DNA of 14,052 nucleotides from positions 1-14,052 of the forward strand of contig CAAGDZ010000175.1 in the NCBI GenBank assembly GCA_900768735.1. The letters are read 5' to 3'. This DNA comes from Oscillospiraceae bacterium. Lineage in GTDB: Bacteria; Bacillota; Clostridia; Oscillospirales; Ruminococcaceae. The notes below the pieces were generated by a model. It searched no databases, was not told where the DNA came from, and was given only the letters and a program-made list of their open reading frames with translations. Position numbers and translations under genes: made by a program. Below, in pieces: positions 1-5,784 of this stretch; position 1 is the stretch's first letter; each line of letters begins with the position of its first letter.

Positions 1-432
1 GTATTCCTGTATTCTCAGCAAATCTACCCAACGGTTTACCGCCTTGTTGTGGCGGTACTCGGTGAGCCGTGCGAAAAGCGTCTTTTCAAGGCTGTTCTGC
101 GCGTTTATCAGGCTGTTCCACAGGGTAGCCGTGCCGGTTCCGCGCTCGCGGCATATATATTCTATAAAAAAGTCGGGGATAATCTTTTCGTAGATTCCGT
201 GCAGGTTTGCCTCGACAAACTTATGACACGCCCCGAGCGAATTTCGTATCGCGACAGCTTCCTCAAGCTTGTACTCGCCCGCCGCCTCGCACCGCTTGTA
301 GAACTCGGTGCAGCGGCGCATGAAGTGTGAAAAGTCAAACGACACGAATTTCAGTATTGAGTCGGGATAGTGCAGGCTGTAAAGCTCATTTGAGTTCAGC
401 CCCGACAGGCTTGCCGTTCTGTGTACGCCCAT
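1..432 (-). CDS. Unknown soluble protein, 3' end beyond the window
   Basis: The frame is open from an ATG at 432 to the window edge, giving 144 residues with no stop, so the C-terminus is missing. The start follows MGVHRTASL, and an AAAGGA ribosome binding site lies about 8 bases upstream. The gene begins 28 bases after the stop of the membrane protein at 461-1342, so the two are probably co-transcribed from the promoter at 1544-1572. No signal peptide or membrane segment is visible. The sequence is rich in aromatic and charged residues, with Cys at about 44, 51 and 70, and looks mainly helical. I do not recognise the family, and no function can be assigned. That it is a real gene rests on the ribosome binding site, the unbroken frame and the operon position. 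Confidence 0.8.
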   Translation of the reverse strand, partial: MGVHRTASLSGLNSNELYSLHYPDSILKFVSFDFSHFMRRCTEFYKRCEAAGEYKLEEAVAIRNSLGACHKFVEANLHGIYEKIIPDFFIEYICRERGTGTATLWNSLINAQNSLEKTLFARLTEYRHNKAVNRWVDLLRIQEY

Positions 433-460
433 TCTTACCGTCCTTTCGGGTTTTCAGCGG

Positions 461-1342
461 TTATTCGTCCGCTTCTGCCGTGTCTGATGTGCCGTCCGCG
501 GAGCTTTCTTCATCGGGAGAGGTTTCTGCCAAGCTGCTGCTCGCGGCGGCTGTGCCGGAGGTGCTTGCTGAGGATTTGCTGTCCGTAATATCGGGCTCGG
601 TATCCTCGTCGGAGATGTCGAAATTGTACTCTCTCTTTCTGCCGTCAATATAGAGATCGTTTTCTTTCTTCCATTCAAGCTTTGCGGGCTTTGAGTAGTC
701 GGAGGTGATAAGGTGTATGCTGCCCATTACCTTGCGGCAGTTCACGAACGGAAGCTCGAGGTCGCCCTCGGTCTTTTCAAGGTAGAACGACACGGTTCTG
801 CGTGCGTCCTTTTCCGGCTCAACGTAGGTTACTATGCGGTACTGTCCGTCGGGGGAATAGTTGTAGGTGGTGCTTCTCATCGACAAGTCAACGTCCATCA
901 GCGATATGTTGCCGAACAGCATCTGAAACGTGAGGTAGACCAACACACCGACAACGTACATGATAAGGTAGATTGTGCCCAGCACGATTTTTGTGGTCTC
1001 GCCGACCGAGCATAAAAAGAAAATCAGCACGCCGACTATTATCGGCGGTATTATGATGAACCAGTTGCCGAAGCCGAGCAGTAAAATAGCAAATGCGATA
1101 AGCGGCGTAATCATCGCGCACATTTTTGTAATGACCTGCTTGCGGGTGAAAAACATTATGCCGCCGAAAATCACGTTGATGAAGATGTACAGCGTGAACA
1201 GCGCGCCCTCGTGCGTAGGCTCTAAAAAGAACCCCATGACTATCCATGCGACGAATATCAGAAACGCGGGGTAGGCAAGCGACAGCAGCGAAACGCCGAG
1301 CCTGAACCATTTGTTATTTATAAAGCGGATAACTTTTTCCAT
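461..1342 (-). CDS. Five-helix membrane protein with an acidic Ser-rich tail
   Basis: This 293-residue protein has about five hydrophobic segments (roughly 15-39, 48-66, 70-90, 93-112 and 118-143). A soluble region follows (about 144-243) containing SPDGQYRIVTYVEP and ending with WKKENDLYIDG. The tail from about 244 is of low complexity, rich in Ser, Thr, Ala, Asp and Glu. The soluble part, with an SPDG turn, beta-strand pattern and a W...N-x-I-x(2)-G end, recalls DUF5412-type Firmicute proteins, but this is a weak resemblance only. The start has an AGGAAAGG binding site about 12 bases upstream. It is the first gene of a two-gene unit with the partial gene at 1-432, behind a promoter with a long leader. 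The function is unknown; a role in the cell envelope is an inference from topology. Confidence 0.85.
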   Translation of the reverse strand: MEKVIRFINNKWFRLGVSLLSLAYPAFLIFVAWIVMGFFLEPTHEGALFTLYIFINVIFGGIMFFTRKQVITKMCAMITPLIAFAILLLGFGNWFIIIPPIIVGVLIFFLCSVGETTKIVLGTIYLIMYVVGVLVYLTFQMLFGNISLMDVDLSMRSTTYNYSPDGQYRIVTYVEPEKDARRTVSFYLEKTEGDLELPFVNCRKVMGSIHLITSDYSKPAKLEWKKENDLYIDGRKREYNFDISDEDTEPDITDSKSSASTSGTAAASSSLAETSPDEESSADGTSDTAEADE

Positions 1343-1537
1343 TTTTTTATCTATCCTTTCCTATTGGGGCAGTTTGTGCCGAGATGATTTGCCGAGGCAC
1401 GAACAACGGGTTTGAAAAATCTCGATTTTTCAAACTGTTCTCCTTTTTCGGTGACAACCGCAGATCGCGGACGGCACGCTGTTATGTAACACGCCGGCGG
1501 CGGGAATTTTCGGGTTTGCCGTATACAGATACGGTCA
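1343..1537 (-). promoter_or_regulatory. Structured 5' leader of about 195 nt
   Basis: This is the span between the predicted transcription start (about 1537) and the ATG at 1342. On the minus strand it holds a CCGTAT/ATACGG hairpin (1519-1534), small stems near 1455-1490, and a near-perfect 12-base-pair AT-rich palindrome at 1410-1435, extended by GAACA/TGTTC at 1401-1405 and 1436-1440. A TTG-started frame of 28 codons (1433 down to 1347) has AAAGGAG six bases upstream and ends five bases before the main ATG. No known riboswitch class is recognised. The leader may control translation, but this is inference. Confidence 0.4.
1401..1440. repeat. Long inverted repeat in the leader
   Basis: Arms 1410-1421 and 1424-1435 are exact complements, apart from the two-base centre. 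An outer GAACA/TGTTC pair at 1401-1405 and 1436-1440 is separated from them by an internal loop. It could be an operator, an mRNA hairpin or a small inserted element. Confidence 0.7.
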
Positions 1538-1543
1538 TTATAT

Positions 1544-1572
1544 ATTGTATACCAAAACGAGATAAATTTCAA
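1544..1572 (-). promoter_or_regulatory. Sigma-A promoter of the 461-1342 operon
   Basis: On the minus strand TTGAAA (1572-1567) is followed after 17 bases by TACAAT (1549-1544). This fits the vegetative consensus well, with predicted start near 1537. It lies between the terminator of the DUF4173 operon and the membrane protein gene. Confidence 0.75.
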
Positions 1573-1607
1573 GTATAATTTTTTTGTGGGCGGTGTCAAT
1601 GTATAAA

Positions 1608-1647
1608 GCACCATGCCTTCCGCTTTTTAGCGCGGACGGCATAGTGC
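1608..1647 (-). terminator. Hairpin terminator of the DUF4173 operon
   Basis: The arms 1608-1617 and 1638-1647 pair over 10 bases with one G-T pair. After a single mismatch the stem goes on for five more pairs (1619-1623 with 1632-1636) around an A/T-rich loop. On the minus strand TTTATACATT follows. It lies 17 bases beyond the DUF4173 stop. The stem is strong and the T-tract moderate. Confidence 0.65.
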
Positions 1648-1664
1648 CACTCAGCATATTTTTG

Positions 1665-3233
1665 TCAACCCACCTTCCCGAAGAACATCGGTTGTTCCTT
1701 GATTATTTCATATCTTCTTTGCACTTCAGACATTTCGCTCTCAGTCAGCGGAAGCTGCTCAATATACGGCAGAGCCGACTCGGACAGCTCATACAGGCTC
1801 TCCACGTCTATGCTGTCGGTCTGACCAGACAGGTAGGATTCGACATTGTACTGCGCTACCCGCGCGTCGGGATCGCAAAAGCACAGGGCAGCAAGGCAGA
1901 CGGTGAATACAGCGAACAGCACCTTTACCGCGGGCAGGCGGATAATCAGCTGCCGCAGGATAACGACGATGAACACCGCCGCGAGCAGAAGCATGAACCA
2001 CGAGGTGTAAAATCGCAGGCGGGTAAGTCCGTATTCCGAAATATATAGAAGCATCTTAGACAGCGCGCTCGCGATAAGCGACAGAGTCAGCAGGCAGAAA
2101 ACAATCGAAAATGCCCTCACCGACGCCGGCTTTTCGCCGTTATCGGCGGCTTTTGCAAAAAGATGGGAGAGGATAATCACCACAAGGTTTATCACCGTCA
2201 CCGCGCACAGCTCGAAAAAGCCCTGCCGCGCGTACTCGCTGTAGCTGTAGCCATCGGGCAGAGTGCCGCCGAACGCGCCGGTGAAGTACGGTATCTGGCA
2301 TAGGAAGAACAGCAGATACAGCAGTATTATCGGGGTGAGCGCCGCACAGACAGCCGCCGCGGGCGCTCTCGCGGCACAGCCGGTGTCGCAGGTGAGAGTC
2401 CTGCTGCGGGATTTTGCCCCGCGCAGTATGCCGAACATCATGAATGACAGCGGCAGGCTCAGCGCGAATATCAGCAGATTCTGAAAAAAGTTGTCGGTAA
2501 AGCCGCCGAAAATTTTACCTGCCGCCCTGCCGAAGTTATCGTCAGCAGAGGATAAAAACGCGGCGGCAATCAGCGTAACCGGCAAGGACGACAGCAGTCC
2601 GAGCAGGATATACAGCGGCGCTCTGCTCTTATTGTGCCTGTTTTTAATTGGGGAGAATACTGCGGCGGGTGCGGCGGTAAAGTTCAGCACCGCCACCACG
2701 AAGACAGCCGCGAAAAGGTGTATTACAAAGCCTTTTCCGAGTATTTTTGCACCCGAGGAAAAGCTGTAGGCAAAATAGCACAGCAGGCTGGCCGCGTACA
2801 TCCACGATAAAAACCTTACCGGCGCAGATGTCGCAAAGAACGGGACAGTGCAAAACAGCATAGCACAGCCGAAAATCAGCCACTGCCCCGCGTTCGGCTT
2901 CTTGCCGATGTAAAACAGCGCGGCAACCCCGCAGAATGCGATTATCACATGGTACCACCCCGACACCATGACGGCACCGAAGTCAAACACCGAGCTGCCG
3001 GTGAAAAACAGCTTAACTATGATAAATCCGACCGCTATCGCGATTAGGCTGAACACGGTGTCCCGCGCCTTATACACCGGCTTCGGCTCGGGCGGACCCT
3101 GCAACATACGATAACACGGCGGGTCGGGGTTGTAGGCGTGTATCGGTTGAACCGGCTGAGACGGTGTGCTGTCCCAGAAGTCTGCGCCGCCTGGCTGTGA
3201 TTGCGGGAGTGATTGTGATTGTGTATTCTGCAT
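1665..3233 (-). CDS. DUF4173 family multi-pass membrane protein
   Basis: This 522-residue protein has a Gln/Pro-rich, probably cytoplasmic N-terminus (1-55), then about ten to twelve hydrophobic segments between 58 and 455, and a soluble C-terminal tail with YELSESALPYIEQLPL near 481-496. The segment around 313-340, with PYFTGAF, GYSYSEYARQGFFEL and further hydrophobic residues, is the signature of DUF4173 (DUF4153-like) proteins, whose biochemical role is not established. The ATG lies two bases after the stop of the XRE regulator, and the GGAG binding site sits inside the end of that gene, so translation is probably coupled. It ends the operon DUF2975-XRE-DUF4173, followed by a hairpin terminator. 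GC content is high (45 of 60 at 2341-2400), unlike the AT-rich unit at 4291-5458. Confidence 0.88.
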   Translation of the reverse strand: MQNTQSQSLPQSQPGGADFWDSTPSQPVQPIHAYNPDPPCYRMLQGPPEPKPVYKARDTVFSLIAIAVGFIIVKLFFTGSSVFDFGAVMVSGWYHVIIAFCGVAALFYIGKKPNAGQWLIFGCAMLFCTVPFFATSAPVRFLSWMYAASLLCYFAYSFSSGAKILGKGFVIHLFAAVFVVAVLNFTAAPAAVFSPIKNRHNKSRAPLYILLGLLSSLPVTLIAAAFLSSADDNFGRAAGKIFGGFTDNFFQNLLIFALSLPLSFMMFGILRGAKSRSRTLTCDTGCAARAPAAAVCAALTPIILLYLLFFLCQIPYFTGAFGGTLPDGYSYSEYARQGFFELCAVTVINLVVIILSHLFAKAADNGEKPASVRAFSIVFCLLTLSLIASALSKMLLYISEYGLTRLRFYTSWFMLLLAAVFIVVILRQLIIRLPAVKVLFAVFTVCLAALCFCDPDARVAQYNVESYLSGQTDSIDVESLYELSESALPYIEQLPLTESEMSEVQRRYEIIKEQPMFFGKVG

Positions 3234-3235
3234 GG

Positions 3236-3472
3236 TTACAGCTCTCCTTTCGGCTTGTTGTTTTGGTTTTCGTCCTTATATACGAGAATATCTCCCGGTT
3301 GACAGCAAAGCGCCTCACAGATTTTTTCGAGGGTGGAAAAGCGGATAGCCTTAGCTTTTCCGGTCTTAAGTACCGAGAGGTTTGCGGGGGTTATCCCGAT
3401 GTACTCGGCAAGCTCGTTTGAGGAAATCTTCCGCTTTGCCATCATCACATCAAGGTTTATTTCAATCGGCAT
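3236..3472 (-). CDS. Small XRE/Cro-CI type regulator (YozG-like)
   Basis: This 78-residue protein is almost entirely one helix-turn-helix domain. The scanning and recognition helices lie at about 16-37 (SSNELAEYIGITPANLSVLK), followed by the RFSTLEKICEALCCQPGDIL stretch typical of the YozG-like XRE group. Such regulators are commonly encoded beside a DUF2975 membrane protein, as here: the DUF2975 gene stops 29 bases upstream. An AAAGGACAG binding site precedes the ATG. It probably binds DNA as a dimer and may regulate its own operon; the inverted repeat at 4024-4046 next to the promoter is one possible site, which is inference. No sensor domain is present, so any signal would come from the membrane partner or another factor. 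Confidence 0.92.
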   Translation of the reverse strand: MPIEINLDVMMAKRKISSNELAEYIGITPANLSVLKTGKAKAIRFSTLEKICEALCCQPGDILVYKDENQNNKPKGEL

Positions 3473-3501
3473 AATTCTGTCCTTTCCGTTGCATTGTTAC
3501 A

Positions 3502-3957
3502 TTATATGGTAAAGTCGTTTTCTTCGCGCAGCGCTATAGCCTGCTCGAACACGTTCTTGATTACCCGCAGGATAAGTCCGAAGAACGCCGCCGCAATTAC
3601 TACCAGAAAAGCGAAATTACGCAGAAAGCCGAAGTAGATGAAAATGACGCTCTCTGCAAAGCAGCAGTAGGAGATAACCCTCAGCAACATCACGTTGCGG
3701 TTTATAAACGCGTCCCCGCGGCTGATGTTTGCGAGCAGGCGGTCGAGCGCAATTATCAGTATCATCGCAGGCACCGCCGCACAGTAGAGCGTGATAAGCA
3801 AGGGCAGGTAGACCGAGTCCTGTCCCACGGCGAGGACATACTCGTTGTCGTAAAACCGCACCATCCACGGCGCGGCGGCACAGCATACGATAATCAGCAC
3901 AAATACGGTTTTTACAAGAACAGACGAGATAACAAGCGAGATGCTTTTTTTGGGCAT
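3502..3957 (-). CDS. DUF2975 domain membrane protein
   Basis: This 151-residue protein has four hydrophobic segments (about 10-32, 49-69, 90-110 and 115-138). The central part ALDRLLANISRGDAFINRN matches the DUF2975 pattern, in which a short cytoplasmic loop with LxxIxxGxxF sits between the second and third helix. DUF2975 genes are usually paired with a YozG-like XRE gene, which is what follows here. The start has AAAGGA about 12 bases upstream and a near-consensus promoter 35 to 60 bases away. The molecular function of the family is unknown; membrane sensing or sequestering of the regulator is a hypothesis. Confidence 0.88.
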   Translation of the reverse strand: MPKKSISLVISSVLVKTVFVLIIVCCAAAPWMVRFYDNEYVLAVGQDSVYLPLLITLYCAAVPAMILIIALDRLLANISRGDAFINRNVMLLRVISYCCFAESVIFIYFGFLRNFAFLVVIAAAFFGLILRVIKNVFEQAIALREENDFTI

Positions 3958-3990
3958 GATAAATCCAGTCCTTTCGTTGGTGATGGCTAT

Positions 3991-4019
3991 ATTTTACCAC
4001 GCGATTTTCTGTTTGTCAA
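3991..4019 (-). promoter_or_regulatory. Promoter of the DUF2975-XRE-DUF4173 operon
   Basis: On the minus strand TTGACA (4019-4014) and TAAAAT (3996-3991) are separated by 17 bases. The start should lie near 3984, leaving a leader of about 27 bases. This is one of the strongest promoters in the window. Confidence 0.85.
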
Positions 4020-4023
4020 TAGT

Positions 4024-4046
4024 TTTTTATCGTTTTTCGATAAAAA
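4024..4046. repeat. AT-rich inverted repeat next to the -35 box
   Basis: TTTTTATCG and CGATAAAAA are exact complements around a five-T centre. The repeat lies five bases upstream of the -35 box of the DUF2975 operon. It may be a binding site for the XRE regulator or simply an AT-rich hairpin; no T-tract follows it as expected for a terminator. Confidence 0.55.
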
Positions 4047-4056
4047 TTTCTTGTTT

Positions 4057-4156
4057 TGCAGGCTGCGCCTGCAGGCATTTCCGCCTTTTTATATGTTTGT
4101 GGGATATAGATGCTTGTGCGACGGCGGGGATTAACGGCGGGGAATTTTGCACTTCT
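4057..4156 (+). repeat. Repeat A, copy 1 (tandem with copy 2)
   Basis: The copy begins with a seven-pair hairpin around a TGC loop (TGCAGGC/GCCTGCA), then an AGGC/GCCT stem followed by TTTTTATATG, then ATATAGATGCTTGTG, a GGCGGGG block and GCACTTCT. A second copy follows two bases later and a third lies at 9230-9302. No credible gene uses this DNA. Confidence 0.8.
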
Positions 4157-4158
4157 TT

Positions 4159-4243
4159 TGCGGGCTGCGCCTGCAGGCAGTTCCGCCTTTTTATATGTTT
4201 GGGGATATAGATGCTTGTGTGACAGCGGGTAATTAGCACTTCT
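4159..4243 (+). repeat. Repeat A, copy 2
   Basis: It has the same order of parts as copy 1: hairpin with TGC loop (here with one G-T pair), AGGC/GCCT stem, TTTTTATATG, ATATAGATGCTTGTG and GCACTTCT. It lacks about 15 bases after the GC block. The two copies match over most of their length, so the tandem pair is recent or conserved. It ends 48 bases before the marR-type promoter. Confidence 0.8.
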
Positions 4244-4290
4244 AAACGGCAGTAAGATTTGAGAATTTGATGAAAGTTTTTCTTATTCTC

Positions 4291-4319
4291 TTGACACCCC
4301 GGCATTTATAGATTATAAT
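4291..4319 (+). promoter_or_regulatory. Perfect-consensus promoter of the MarR-YczE unit
   Basis: TTGACA at 4291-4296 and TATAAT at 4314-4319 are separated by exactly 17 bases. Such a strong promoter usually needs a repressor, which fits the overlapping palindromes and the MarR gene just downstream. Confidence 0.93.
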
Positions 4320-4356
4320 TATAGTTAGAAATCTAATTATTAGAGGCTTAACTATA
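4320..4356. promoter_or_regulatory. Nested palindromes, candidate MarR operator
   Basis: The outer arms TATAGTTA (4320-4327) and TAACTATA (4349-4356) are exact complements. Inside lies TTAGA-AA-TCTAA (4325-4336). They cover the predicted transcription start and reach the AGGAG binding site, where a bound repressor would block transcription. The symmetry is seen directly; binding by the adjacent regulator is inferred from the usual self-regulation of MarR genes. Confidence 0.65.
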
Positions 4357-4365
4357 GGAGAAAAC

Positions 4366-4800
4366 ATGGAGAAAACATTTCACTATCTGGTTATGTCGGT
4401 GCATTTACAGTTTCAGAAATTTTTGCTTGCAAATCTAAAGGACACAGATTTAACTTCAGGACAACCGAAGGTACTGGAATATCTTCTGTATCATGACGGA
4501 GCAGTTCAAAAGCAAATTGCCGCAGCGTGCCATATTGAACCTGCAACTATTACCTCAGTGCTGCTTGGCATGAAAAAAAACGGGCTTATTATCCGGAAAA
4601 ACCGGAACAACAATCGGAGAAGCCTGTATGTTTATCTTACTGACAAGGGAAGAGAGCTTGCGGAACGTATCCGGTCTGAATTTGAAATTGTTGAAGAAAA
4701 TGCGCTGGTAGGTTTCAGCGATACCGAAAAGGAAATGCTCACCCGTCTGCTTGCGAGGGTAAACTGTAATATGAAAGAGAGTAACGATACTGATGAGTAA
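4366..4800 (+). CDS. MarR family transcriptional regulator
   Basis: This 144-residue protein has the usual MarR length and layout: an N-terminal dimerisation helix (about 3-25), a winged helix-turn-helix (about 35-100) with VQKQIAAACHIEPATITSVL as the recognition region, and the wing RKNRNNNRRSLYVYLTDKGREL, followed by C-terminal helices. The DKGREL end of the wing is typical. AGGAG five bases upstream fixes the start. Its last eight bases overlap the membrane protein at 4793, so the pair is translationally coupled. MarR proteins repress their own operon until a small ligand binds. Here the target may be the nested palindromes at 4320-4356. The gene is AT-rich (21 GC in the 60 bases at 4381-4440), unlike its neighbours. 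Confidence 0.93.
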   Translation: MEKTFHYLVMSVHLQFQKFLLANLKDTDLTSGQPKVLEYLLYHDGAVQKQIAAACHIEPATITSVLLGMKKNGLIIRKNRNNNRRSLYVYLTDKGRELAERIRSEFEIVEENALVGFSDTEKEMLTRLLARVNCNMKESNDTDE

Positions 4801-5458
4801 AACGGAAATTGCAAAACGATACATACTATTTGTCATAAGTTTGTTTTTCGCAGCACTGGGAGTAGCATTCACAAAACACGCAGAGTTGGGGGTGTCTCCC
4901 ATTTCCGCGGTTGCGAACGTGATGAGCTGCAAGTTCACTTTTCTTTCCCTGGGAACATGGCTTATCCTATGGAACTGTGCGCTGATAGCCGGACAAATAA
5001 TTATACTTAGAAAAAATTTTCAGCTGATACAGCTTTTGCAGGTGCCGCTTTCGTTTTTGTTCGGGTGGTTTACCGATATAGGGATGAAAATCGTATCGCC
5101 GATCCCGGTAACATCGTATTTCATTAAGATTCTGCTCGTTCTTATCGGGGTAATAATTCTTGCTTTCGGAATTTCACTTTCCGTCATAGCAAACGTAATA
5201 ATGAACTCCGGAGAAGCCTTTGTAAAAGCAATTTCCGATACGATAAAAAAGAAATTCGGTAACGTAAAAATATTTTTTGATATTTGCTGTGTAATTTTTG
5301 CGCTGATTTTGTCGCTTACATTTTTTGATTTTAGTATCGTGGGCGTACGGGAGGGAACAATTATTTCTGCTCTGCTTACCGGAACGGTGGTAAAGCTTTT
5401 TATGAGCCTTATCAAAAAGCCGATTGAAAAAATTTTATGCGGCAAAACACGCGCGTAA
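4793..5458 (+). CDS. YczE/YyaS/YitT-like membrane protein
   Basis: This 221-residue protein has about six hydrophobic segments (9-27, 51-70, 79-98, 108-135, 157-176 and 184-205). The N-terminal half carries LGVAFTKHAELGVSPISA and LGTWLILWN, the pattern of the YczE/YyaS/YitT family, in which a short G-x-S-P-x-(S/T) stretch follows the first helix. NSGEAFVKAISDTIKKKFG near 137-155 is also typical. The family is integral membrane, of unknown biochemical role; some members are implicated in transport or secretion. The ATG lies inside the end of the MarR gene. A MarR regulator driving one membrane protein suggests export of, or response to, a small compound, which is inference. Composition is strongly AT-rich (15 GC in the 60 bases at 5221-5280). 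Confidence 0.88.
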   Translation: MSKTEIAKRYILFVISLFFAALGVAFTKHAELGVSPISAVANVMSCKFTFLSLGTWLILWNCALIAGQIIILRKNFQLIQLLQVPLSFLFGWFTDIGMKIVSPIPVTSYFIKILLVLIGVIILAFGISLSVIANVIMNSGEAFVKAISDTIKKKFGNVKIFFDICCVIFALILSLTFFDFSIVGVREGTIISALLTGTVVKLFMSLIKKPIEKILCGKTRA

Positions 5459-5480
5459 TATTTATGCTGTTACATTCATT

Positions 5481-5511
5481 AAGGCATCGCTTCGGCGGTG
5501 CTTTCTTTTTT
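5481..5511 (+). terminator. Intrinsic terminator of the MarR-YczE unit
   Basis: A 10-pair stem (5481-5490 with 5495-5504, two G-T pairs) closes on a TTCG tetraloop and is followed by TTTCTTTTTT. It lies 22 bases after the stop. Confidence 0.9.
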
Positions 5512-5709
5512 CACGCGAGGTTTCGATGCGGACGCACTCCGATATGCTAAGTTACATCAGGTTATCTCTATTAACTATGACGCTTCTAAACGCCTTAGTT
5601 TTGCAAAGGTGACCATTTACAAATGAATAAACCGCCTATATCCTGCAAACTTTTTATCCCGCATTTACACAACTTTTACTCTTTATTGGTTACTCTTTTT
5701 CCTATTCCG
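5512..5709. other. Gap without recognisable content
   Basis: I see no credible gene, hairpin or repeat between the terminator and the promoter of the phosphatase gene. The short frame at 5424-5612 overlaps the end of the upstream gene and has no good ribosome binding site. Confidence 0.5.
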
Positions 5710-5718
5710 TGATAAAAT
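5710..5718 (+). promoter_or_regulatory. Extended -10 promoter of the phosphatase gene
   Basis: TGATAAAAT is an extended -10 element (TG, one base, then a TATAAT-like box). The -35 region (TTACTC at a 17-base spacing) is weak, as usual for extended -10 promoters. The leader would be about 60 bases, with a TCCC/GGGA mini-hairpin near 5751-5763. Confidence 0.55.
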
Positions 5719-5784
5719 ATACCTGTCGGACAAAAGACAAAGAATGTAATCCCAAAACGGGACTGAAAGGAAGATTATAAGAGT

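Noticed and set aside
888..1310. Minus-strand frame of 140 residues inside the membrane protein gene
   Set aside because: It is out of frame with a better gene that has a binding site, membrane segments and operon context.
1343..1537. Known riboswitch in the leader
   Set aside because: I could match no conserved core of a known class to the sequence.
1384..1614. Short frames on both strands in the gap before the promoter
   Set aside because: They cross the promoter and the palindrome, and lack binding sites. Only the TTG frame at 1433-1347 is kept, as a tentative finding.
4027..4305. Minus-strand frame of 92 residues
   Set aside because: It translates the two repeat A copies, giving the similar stretches RRNCLQAQPAK and RRKCLQAQPAK. 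A third such reading (RRNCLQSQ) occurs at 9230-9302. It is a by-product of the repeat, with no binding site.
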